Source: Thunnus maccoyii (lineage: Eukaryota; Chordata; Actinopteri; Scombriformes; Scombridae). Taken from it: a DNA stretch of 64,000 nt. The first letter of the stretch is position 1, and each line of letters begins with the position of its first letter. The stretch covers positions 18,090,042 through 18,154,041 of the forward strand of contig NC_056543.1 in NCBI RefSeq assembly GCF_910596095.1. Direction: 5' to 3'. The position numbers and the translations under genes are program-made. The notes beneath the pieces are model-generated. The model was given only the letters and a program-made list of their open reading frames with translations. It was not told the DNA's origin and ran no database searches. This document shows, in pieces, positions 26,501 to 38,500 of this stretch.

Positions 26501-29500
26501 GTTAAGTGTCAATTAAGTTCTTGGTGATTTTTTTTAGCTTAAGCCACATCAAGTCTTAGGTCTCATATTTTAATGTTATACATAGTTTTGTGTTATACTG
26601 TATATGCTGCTGAGAAACCACTCTGAATGAATCTGAAATATTGAGTTGAAATACATTGAAAACAGAAATGTAAAGCAGATTCTCAACACTCTTTATCTAA
26701 TTTTTTTGGTTGTTGTATTACTGCTGAATTGTACTGCATGTGATCAACACAAACACAAAGTATTAAAATGGTGTCAGCAGTCAGACACAACTATATCTGC
26801 TGTAACCACATCAAATTATCCTTTACACAGGCATGATGCACATTGTTCATGCTTTTCTCTGCTGACGCCCTGCTGTGGTTCCCAACCTGTTTGGCCCCTT
26901 AAAACAAAACAGTGTCAACCTGCAAACCCTGGCTGCAGGTTTCATATATTTGTGAGTCATGGTGGCTGAAATATCAAAGAGTTTCAGATTGTGTCATTTG
27001 AATAATTGGTTCAAAAGTGGCATTTCCATAAAATATTAGAAATGCAACAAGATGTTTTTGTCATTCTTCTTGACAGCGTTCTTGCTGTTGCTATGCCATC
27101 ACTATCACTGTTACTATCATTATTTATCTTTTCACATACATGTAATAAATTCAACAAGATGCTGCTGTGGAGCTTGTTGAAAGGTTGCAAATATAGAAAA
27201 TTACTTACTGAAGGTGGTAACAAGCAACTACAACAAAAAGAAAATTTCTAGCTCTTATCACAAAATCTTGTAATGCTTCAGAAAATAATAGTTTCATTAT
27301 ATTGTTTTTTGTTTTTTTTTCTCCTTCTTTTTCTTCAGGCTTTTGATTGGTGCCCCCAGAGCCAGAGCTTTGGGAAAACAGACCGCCAACATCACAGGAG
27401 GCCTCTATAAATGTGAAATTACCCAGTCCAATGATTGTGAGCGCATTGAATTTGACACTGAAGGTGAGAAATGATATATGTATCAATCAATCAATCACTC
27501 TATCTATCTATCTATTATTACACTTTTCAGATTTGTATTTGAATTTGTAGTCATATTCTAAGCACAAAGTTTGACTTAATTAGCTTTAAAGCTTTGAAAT
27601 CTCACATGCAAAAAACATAGTAAGTAGACTGTTTTGATTCAATTTATTTATTTCCAAATGTCAAGGATTAATATCCCTGTTTATGTCATTGTCTTGCTAA
27701 ATTTTGAAAGAGGACATATCCATTGAGAACAAGGAGAATCAGTGGATGGGGGTGACGGTCCAGAGCCAGGGTCCTGGAGGAAAGATTGTGGTAAGTCAAA
27801 CTCAGTGTCTGAAAAATAAGTGATCTTTAGTCCTGGTGTTATCTTTCATCAACATATGAACTTAAACATAGATGTGCTCTGTAATTTCAGACATGTGCTC
27901 ACCGCTATCAGAGGCGCTTGTTTGTGAACACCCCCCAGGAGTCCCGTGACATCACAGGGCGCTGCTATGTCCTGAGTCAGGACTTGACCATTGATTTGGC
28001 CTCTGATGAGGACGGTGGCAACTGGAAATTCTGCGAGGGCAGAACAAGAGGCCATGAGAGGTTTGGATCCTGCCAGCAGGGTCTGGCTGCCACCTTCACC
28101 AAGGACTACCATTATGTGGTGTTTGGAGCACCAGGAGCTTACAACTGGAAAGGTTTCCAACCAACAATAACTAATTAACCATAACTACACATTAAATTTA
28201 CAGTAATTATTGTAGGAACCAAGTTTCTCATTCTTTTAAACAAGTAATGTGATCATTTGTACTCCATTTGGTTTGGTTTTTTGTTTGGGGTTTTCTTTGT
28301 CATCCTAAAATAAACATTTATAACACAGGTATTGTGCGAGTGGAACAAAAGAACAACACTTTGCTGGAAATGGGAGTGTATGATGACGGCCCTTATGAAG
28401 TTGGAGATGAGAATCTCTTTAACCCTGACCTTGTGCCCGTACCTGCCAACAGCTACCTCGGTAAGTGTCTATGCACAAGACGGATATACTGTAGCTATTT
28501 TTATGTGTTTGCCCGTATCCTGTTGGCTCAATAATATGTTGTGATTACTTCCTTTGTAGGGCAGCATTGCCAACAAAATTATGTTGTGAGTCGTGATTTA
28601 CTGTTTGGATATATTTTCATGCTTACCTTGAGATCAGTGTTCGTTATTTCTCGAAAAAATCATCTGTTGTTCATTCCATTTGTGTTCACAGGAACTAGTA
28701 AACATGGCATTTCATGTAAATTTTCACCTTTAGTTAGTTTTTGGTTTTGGATTTTTGTTTCAAACAAAGATACATGTAAAAGCATTTCCCACCAACACAG
28801 AGATGTTCAGTTCCCACAACAAGCCACAACATCAGTGTGTTCCACTAAAACAGTGGATCCAATACTGGGTGGCACATATGATGATGATGGAAAGTTGAAT
28901 ATATAGTTTTTCACAGCAGACAGTTTAACTTGTCAAACACAGGTGTGACTAATATTATGAATTGCTGCATTGGAATAATTGCTGTAACTGTCACAACGTC
29001 ACAGTCATTATTGTTATTAGTTCCTCTCACGCTTTTCCAGTGGAAGTCAAAACATCTGCTGCGAAAAAGGTCTTTGGATCTGATTCATTTGGGAACAATA
29101 AGATTGAGGTTTGCAAGAATGATTTAGAAAGCAAAATGACGTGTAAAAGTACAAGACTGGCAGTGATTCTAATAAAGCAAACCTATCTAAATATGAAAAA
29201 GCTTATTTTGGTCTCAAGTTGACTGTCAATATAGCAGAAGAGCTTTGTGTCTTTTTGGAAAGTTTAACTTGCATTTTTTATTTTCACAACAAGTAACAAA
29301 TGAGAAACATGCACTGAAGGTCATGTTCTTGATAATGGTATTTTAATAAAGCTAAACTTGGCTTCTTTTGGTACTAGTTTTCCAAGTATTGCTACCAGAT
29401 GACAAAAAATGCAATAAATATAAATTGGAAAGGGCATGCATTTTTGTCTTCCTTTGGAGAAGGGCACGGCATGAAAAAGTGTGGGAACAACTGCAAGAGA

Positions 29501-32500
29501 TCATGTCCTTGCTTCACTAGCGACTTCTACAGGTTGGTCAGGGTACCTGTGCAGAGATCGGAGGATATTGTGAATCTTTGTAGATAAAAAGAAATGGCTG
29601 AAAACTCCATTTCTATCTGAGGAGACATTTAGATGTCTACACCCTCCCCAAGCCATCAGTGGAAGTTGGCAATGACCGTACAACAGGGGGAACTCGCTCT
29701 TCTTCTTTTATGTGAGACAATCATGTCGTACAACATCTGTCGCACTTTAGGATTCTCCCTTGATTCGGGACACAGTGTCACCAGGAACCGTGGCCTAACA
29801 GTGGTGGCTGGAGCTCCCAGAGCCAATCACAGTGGAGCTGTGGTCCTGTTGAAAAAAGACAGCAAAAGCTCCACCAGTCTCTCTAAGGAGCATACACTGT
29901 ACGGGCAAGGACTGGCATCCTCTTTTGGATACGACGTGGCTATAGTGGACCTGAATGCGGATGGGTATGTAACATGTCTCACTGCCTTTTTTCTGCGCTA
30001 GTATGCAATTAATTTGTAAAAAAGGACCTGACATCTTTTAATATGACTATGTCTTATCTATTTCTAAAATGTCAATGTTTAGCTTTCAGTGGACTAATCT
30101 ATTAGGTTATATTCTGTATGATCCTGATAAATATTTACTTCCTTTGTTTGATCTAGATGGCAAGACATAGTTGTAGGAGCCCCACAGTTCTACATGAAGG
30201 ACAGAGATGTTGGTGGGGCTGCTTATGTTTATATCAACAAGGCGGGAAGGTGGGACAGGGTCACTCCTCTCCGTCTCAATGGAACCAAAGATTCAATGTT
30301 TGGACTGGCAGTGGAGAACATTGGAGACATCAATCAAGACTCATATGAAGGTAATTTAGCTGTTGGTTTGTACTTTATTAATGGTTTCTCTATCAGTAGC
30401 TGTTACATAAACTGTTTTCTTTCTCTCTCTCATACAGACATCGCCATTGGAGCTCCCTACGCTGACGGCGGGGCAGGAAAAGTCTACATTTATCACGGGT
30501 CTGCAAAAGGAATCAACACCAGCCCTGCACAGGTTGGTTTTGTTCAAGAAATTCTGGAGAAAACTTTTCAGATGGTCAAGACATCGATTTGTGGAGGATG
30601 TTGTGTGAAAAGAGATCAGAGAATGGTATTTTTATTTATGCAGAATTGGTAATTATAGAGAGGCCAGCAGACAGGGAGGGAGAACACACTGGACACAGGA
30701 TTGTCTTTAATGTTTTACTTTAAGCATTTTCTGCTCTGTTTGTAGTCTTTTCACCCCTGTATGCACCACTGACCAAATTAATTTCCTCTTTTGGACAATG
30801 AAATTTGATTGGATTTGAAAAAACTTTTACCTATATATAAAACAAAATAAGAAAATTATATTATAAAATCAAATAGCTGAACAGGATTTTTTTCCTGTTT
30901 TAAATTATAATTCTTTCTTTATTAGATCCTTTCAGGAAAAGATCATAACATCCGAATGTTTGGATATTCTCTGGCCGGGAACATGGACCTGGACAGCAAC
31001 TCTTATCCAGACCTGGCTGTAGGCTCTCTGGCAGACACAGCTCTAATCTACAGGCAATTGTTTCCTTACTCATGATAAGTGAATTCAAACCCCACTGATT
31101 GCTACAACAACTTCATTTAACAACCTTTCTTACAGGGCACGGCCTGTCATTAGCATCCGCAGAGATGTCAAAGTATCTCCACAGGAAATTGACCTCACAA
31201 TCAAAACCTGTGGTAACAGCATTTGGTAGGTACTCTAATATTCAAACATTTCAATGGACTTCATAGTAAAAACTCCCTGTGTTATAATTGATCAAAAATC
31301 CATTTTCTATTCATAGCCTCACTGTGGACGTGTGCTTTGCCTACAAAGCAAACCATGCATCTTACAACCCCAGAATAAGTAAGTGACAAACAAGTATTTC
31401 CCAGATCCAAGATAGTCCAGTCATTCTTTCTTACATGTACTTTCCCTCTACACTGCAGCTATCAGCTATTCTGTCGAGGCGGACGGAGACAGCAGGAAAC
31501 AAGGGCTGCCCTCCAGAGTGATGTTCTTGAACAAATCCCGCACCGAAACAGACTACCAGTTTAACGGCACCGTGGACCTCCGTGGCCAAAACCAGGACAC
31601 GTGCGTCAAGATAAAAGCTAAACTAAAGGTAAAAGATATTGATCACAGTAACATCACATTAGTGGGATATAATCCACTCAGTGAGCAATTTGGGTTAGTC
31701 AGCACCTGTTGGAGGAATTTACTGAAAGATCTACTGAATTTAGAGTAGTGATGGCACAATATCTTAATGGTAGAAAAACAGAAAACTAAGCTTTAAGGTT
31801 CATGTGGCCTCAATTGCTTGATCGTGTCTATTTTTTGCCCTGAACATTATCAGGAAGATTAGATCCTACCTGTCTGAGCATGCAGCACAACTCCCGGTAC
31901 AGGCTCTCATAATATCATGCATTTACTACTGCAACTCCTTACTGGCAGGCTTCCCCGCATGTACATTCAAACCTCTGCAGATGATCCAGAATACTGATAT
32001 CCCTCCACTGGCTCCCAGTCGCTGCCCGCATCAAATTCAAAACCCTGACACTCACTTACAAAACACCAACTAAAGCAGCTTCTGCCAACCTGAACTCCCT
32101 CATTCAGGTGTATGCTTGCTCATGCTCATTACGCTCTGCCAATGAAAAGCGCCTGGTACCATCACCACAACAGGGCCTTAAGTCGCGAGCCAGAATCTTC
32201 TCTTCTGTAGTTCCCTGGTGGTGGAACGAGTTACCAAACTCTGTTCGATCAGCAGAGTTCCTCTCAGTCTTTAAGAAAAGAGTAAAGACTCAGCTCTTTG
32301 GTGAACACCTCCGCACTTGATGGACTGAAAAAAAATAATGATCTGCTTCTATGCACTCTATGCATTGCCTCAATGCACTTACTCGCGTTGTTTTCTCCTG
32401 ACTAGATCCCTGCTTGTGTTGTATCAATTCTCAGATGTATGTCGCTTTGGATAAAAGTGTCTGTTAAATGAAATTCTAAAATGTAAAAGAAAAGCTATAT

Positions 32501-35500
32501 AAATGTATTTTTGTAGCAATTCATCGGAGTGCTTGCACATCATGTATCAATACATTTTTGAAGTTGCAAGCTTGTAGAAATCTTTTTTCTCGTCAATACA
32601 ACTCAACAGTCACAATATCTCTCTGCTTTTCCTTTCTTATGTGTATTGCATCACAAATAGAGAAATTCATGTGCACATTTTTGCTACAGTTGCTGAAGTG
32701 AATGTGGGATAAAACATTCTTACACCCACCAAAAAATTTTTAAGTCACTGACAAAATATGTAAAGTCTGCATGCATACTGTGACAGTAAGCTGCAGAATA
32801 TTTTGACCATCATGGTCTTGAACCTTAGTTGAGCCTCTCTCCTCATATGATGGGAGCCATTCAAGACTAAGGCTGGTTATGATAAAGAAATGGCTTTAGA
32901 CATTTTGAAAGACGCCTGCAGCAGAGGATAGTAATTTAATTAATACAAGCAGAATATAATGTTATCTTTTTTTCAATAAAATACTGACAATCTCTTCTTA
33001 CATAGAGAAACATTCCTATTGTAAAATAGTTATTATGCTCTACACTACCATGACTGTTTCTGATTTTCACAGGACAATATTAAGGACAAGATGCGTAGCG
33101 TTCCTATTGAGGTGTCTGCAGAAATCATGAGTACTAAGCGTCACAAGGCAAAGAACGGCCTCCCCCAGCTTATGCCCATATTGGACTCCTCTCAACCGAG
33201 CAAAGAAGTCATTGAGGTAAACAATCAGGCTGGAATAATTATTATTAAACATAGAAACTCAATAGAGTTAATGACATAATGCTCACAGTTTGTATATGGC
33301 TTTGTTGTTATTTGTCATTGTTGCAGGTTAACTTTGTAAAAGAGGGATGTGGAAATGATCATATTTGTCGGAGTAACCTGAAGATGGACTACAAATTATT
33401 CTACAAACAAAACAACAAAGACATCAAAGACATTTACACTCCATTACCCATGTAAGTTCTAACATTTCAACTCTTCTAAAAAAAAAAAAAAAAAGTGGTT
33501 AAATGCTATTTTAAAATTGTCTTAAGATAAGGTATCATGTATTAATTAAATCTGCATTAAACAACTATAGTACAGTATATGTGTCTGCTCAATGTGGCAA
33601 GTTAGTAATAATTGTTGGATAAAACATCTTGATAAGCCAATATTATTACATGAAAACAATGTACCACAAGCCTGTTTTCCTCCCCAAGCTCAACCTGAAA
33701 TGAGCGGTCATGTGCGGTCATGTTTGTGTATCTGCAGCGAGAACAACATCCCTGTGTTTTATCTGAATTACGAGAGAAAGGACTTGGCTCTGCGGGTGAC
33801 AGTGAACAACATGAATGGAGACGACGCCTATGAGGCAAAGCTGGTGTGCTCGGTCCCAGATACTCTGTCATATTCTGGAGTCCGCTCACAGCAGATGGTA
33901 AACCAGCCACACCAGTGACCCCATGTGGGTGTAATGAATGTTGCATAGATGAGAAATGATGAGATAACTTTACTATCACTAGAAAAAGTAAAATTTGGCC
34001 TGAGGTGAGAAGATCTCAGTCTCAGCCTCAGCTTGTCAGGCTCAGTCCTGCATTATCAGACTTGGCTCAGATTTCCTCTTTCTAAGCTGTATTTTTCCAG
34101 ACTCGACGGTACTTAGGCTCACCTGTGCTTTAGTGTAATGCTATCATTACCATGATAACATTTAGCATTAGGGCTGAGTAGTTTTAAAACATGCTAAGAT
34201 ACAGTATAACAAAATGAGAAATTCAAAATCCTTTTTTTTCACATAGGAAGCCAAACTTCTCAAATGTTGTCTAACCACAAGCAGCTTTACAAGAACTTTG
34301 TCTAAATAAAATAATCTGAGATTGTCAAAACTTCAAAGAATATTAGAACATTTGATGCTACCTTTGGGTCCTCGACTGCTGTGCTGCAGACACATTTTGG
34401 TTGGTTCCAAAAGTTACTGAGGTTTGATATCCAGCTGTATTTAGCATGTAAATAATGTTACAATGTTAACATTTGTTCAGGTCCCATAAATATCTGTGGA
34501 TGCATTCATAGGAATAATTGAAACACTGTTTCTAAGTCACCTCAAACATATCTTATGATTTCTGTTCAGCAATGTCTTGTGAGATTTTGGTCAACAAATA
34601 TGCAGATATCTATCCATCTGAAATAAGATAATATTGGCTGATACGTTTATCTGCCAGGCGATTTATTGGTTACAAAAAAATTGAAAATTATACTGCAGCT
34701 GCAATATTTCTAATGACTGTGAATTGTAGTTTAAACACCATCCAGTATGTATATGTATATATTTTTTCAACATGTTTTCCAGATGGAAAAGCAGATTATC
34801 TGTGTTGCCAATCAGAACGGCTCTCAGGCGGACTGTGAGTTGGGGAACCCTTTTAAGAGAGACTCAGAGGTACGAACTCGCTCTCATCACATGCTCATCC
34901 TGACACTTAATTGTTGTACGTCAATTGAGAGAGCTGTTTTTCTTTTCTTGTTTTTCCCCCAAAAGACTTCATTTTACATCATCCTGAGCACTGTGGGTAT
35001 GACTCTGGACACCACAGAGATCGACATTGACCTGCAGCTCCAAACGTAAGTGCAGCTGCTTCATGTTCGTGCTTATTTCCTGTATTTTTAAGTAAGTTGC
35101 TGTTAATACAGATCAGTGCATGACACTATATTGGTGTGTTTTTGTCCTTCAGAACCAGCGTACAAAAAAATATTGGCTCTGTGAAAGTAAAAGCCAAAGT
35201 GATGATTGAATTGCCGTTGTCGGTCAGTGGGTAAGTGTGTTGTTGTAGATCATCTTGTCAAACAACATTTTGGCTAGAGATACAACAACTGCAACAGTAC
35301 GTGAAATAAAAATGTTTGCTTGTCTTCCTCAGGGAAGTCAGCCCTAATTCGGTGTCTTTTGGAGGTTCTGTGAAAGGAGAAAGTGCCATGAAGACAGAAG
35401 AAGAGATTGGAAGTTTGATTAACTATACATTCAGAGTATGTTTATTAATCAGATGTTTGAATCAGTATTATCATATATTTTTTTCACATGAAATAGGCAA

Positions 35501-38500
35501 ATCCAACCGTATTGATTTTTTCATTAGATAAATGACTTGTGGAAGTCGTCTGTCAAAGCATCACTACACATCAAGTGGCCCAAATGGAACAAAGATGGGA
35601 AATGGCTTCTGTACCTGGTGAAGATCACTGCTAAAGGAGGAACAGAGGACATCTTTTGCTCTCCTGAGTCTGAGATCAACTCTCTCAAACACATCCAGGT
35701 AGTGTTTTTTGAACCTTTATGCAAAATCAGGATTGGCCAGATGTCAGCTATCACATAAAACCTGCGCTGGTTAGTTTAACTTTTGAATTCATGAAAAGAA
35801 ATGTGCTTTCAGGAGTCCTCTGCATCCAGGACAAAACGGGAAATTGGAGAAATAAAAACTGGTCGCAAAAAGTCCTCACTGTCAGGCAAAAAGAAGGTTT
35901 TGGTGAGTTTTGGTTTAGATGCATTCATGTTTCATAGAGGTATAGATAGATATGATGTCTTACAGATCTCTTTCCTTCCTAGTCGTGTGAGAATGGGCTC
36001 AAATGTGTGGAGTTCAAGTGCCCCCTGCAGGGATTGGACGGTACAACAGTGGAGCTGAGATCTCGTCTGTGGAACTCGACCTTTCTTGAGGTAACACATT
36101 GTGTGTTTCAACCGTGTCTCATGATATTGCTGGAATCACACCTCTTGACACACTCTGTCTTATCTGAGCGTCTGTTTTTGTTTTCACACAGGATTACGCT
36201 TCTCTTTCGTCCTTGGATATCATTGTGAAGGCCTTGCTCGTGCTTCATACTCAGGCTAAAAACATGATCCTGAGAACGCCTGACACTGACGTAAATATCA
36301 CAACGACCAGACCAAATTATCAACTGTTTATTGTCTTAATCCGAACTCACATTTGATGTTTATTGCAGGTGATACTGAGGGTGTCTCCAGAAAATGTAGT
36401 TGCACAGTATGGAGGAGCTCCCTGGTGGATCATACTGGTGGCGGTTCTCGCAGGCATCTTGATTTTGGCGTTGTTGGTATTTCTACTCTGGAAGGTGAGT
36501 GCAGGGATGTTACATCTTCATGTTGCCCATGTTTGGTAAGACACAAAAAAATAGAAGACAACGAATGAAAATGGGAGATAAAACATGAAATTCATTAAAC
36601 CCTGTCAGGACACTTTGAACTTGTAAAAAAGTAACATGAAAAAGTTTTGCTAGTTTTAATTTGCTGGTTAACAAGCTAAATTTTTTTCAGGATTTGCTGC
36701 TTTTCTCTTTTTTATATTATTATGAATATCAGGAAAGTGTTGATACAATTTTTTCAGTCCTGATACCGATACCTGGGCTTTGCTGATACCAAGTACCGAT
36801 CTGATACAAGTGTTGAATTAATAAGCTGTATGCCTCACTGTATGGAAGAGACTGGGATCATTGTTTTATGTGTAAGGCAACATCAAGCTTAACTTTAATG
36901 TTGCTTTCCTAACTTTGTAAAACAAAATGTAACAAATAAATACATAGATATAAATTTACTGAATTGTTATTTATTGAAATAATGGTATCCGATATCAGAT
37001 CGAAACATTATCGCCGATACCTGATCCAGCTATTTGAGTCAGTATCAGACCAATATCTGATATCGGTATCAGTATCAGTGCATCTCTAGTGAATATCTTG
37101 TTGTTGTTTTGATTGTTGGTCAGATAAAATAATACTTTTGAAGACCTCACTTTGGGTTGTGGTAACTTGTTGTGGGCATTTGACATTTCTAGATTTAATT
37201 CTTACTTGATTAACTGGAAATTGAAAGAAAAAATCCGATTAATCAACATGAATTAGTTGCAGTTGTGCTTTTGAATTTACATTATATTTTGTATTATACA
37301 AAATATAGTAGAGGAAAATATATAGACCCTTAGAAAAAATCTGAAAGGTAGCGTGACTGAACAAATGTTTTATTCACAATGCGTACTACTGTTTATTGTC
37401 CAAAAAAGAATTAATTTAAGTGGTGACTGATAGTTTGAACAGTTAAGAAGCAACACACTTTATTTGGATAATGCAAACTGAAAGCAAAGAAAGGCCATAA
37501 TATCATTTTAATTTAATAAGCAACTGATTACCTGATTGTGAAATGTAATCAATAATGAATACTTAATATTGAAATATAAATACCACTGAACTTATAGCAG
37601 TGAAATGTAGTATTTTACTTTAAAAAACCATATGTCTGAATTTAAGTAGTGTGCAGTTTTTTTAGGGTTCACAAATTCAGACTTTTCTTGTGTCAAATAT
37701 ATTTAAAAAATTGCTTAAATGTATTTAGTATTTTCAGTTTAAAAATCTAATTAGATTGGTCAAATCCCGACACAAATTCAATATGAAAAATTCAAACATG
37801 ATCTTTGGGCTACAGAACCTGATCAGACCTCTGACCTCTCGGACTAAGTTCTGTCATTATCTAAGAGAGAGAAATTCAATGTTCATATTTTTGGAATTGC
37901 AAAACTTGAAATAAAGAGGGGAATTCAAACCACATATATTTAGACAGATGGTTGTCAAAGTAAAATATTATTCAGTCAGTGGCATTTAAAGGAATATTTT
38001 TGACATTTAGGGAAATTTTTCTTTCTCGTCAGGAGTTAAATGAGAAGATTAGAGTGGTATCGATCATCTCATCTAACTCTCCGCTAGACCACGAATAAGT
38101 TTAAATTTCAGTATTCAGTTGCTTATAACAGTAAAACCTTTATTTGCTTCCATGTAAACCTACTATCAAGTATTGTATCCATCTGTGTAGAAAGATCAAG
38201 ATTTAGAGTTTCAGGTGATGTTCATTATTGTGTGAAAAGGGAACATTTGAGCTGTCCAGTATTTTCTTGACAACATATATTTTCTGTTGTTTGCTGATAG
38301 AAGTCATATTGGCAAACTATTTTTACTGATTTAGTCTGTCACTCTTAACAACTCATCACCCTTGCTCCCCCTCAGTGTGGTTTCTTCAAGAGAGCAACAA
38401 AAGACCAATACGATGCTGCGTATCACAAGGCAGAGATCCATGTTCAGCCCTCTGACAAAGACAAACTCTCTGCTGAGGCCTGATTTATACTCTCTGAACA

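Noticed and set aside
23160-26969. Two open frames giving the same 100-residue peptide (23160-23579 and 26646-26969)
   Set aside because: The match comes from an identical non-coding repeat core. It holds TA repeats and a transposon-end motif, and no known protein matches.
28461-29750. An alternative extracellular (X1/X2-type) exon in itga6 intron 5, where mammals have one ending NSYLG
   Set aside because: Several AG acceptor-like sites exist, but none opens a phase-matched exon ending in NSYLG. The frames seen (for example 28541-28906) lack integrin similarity.
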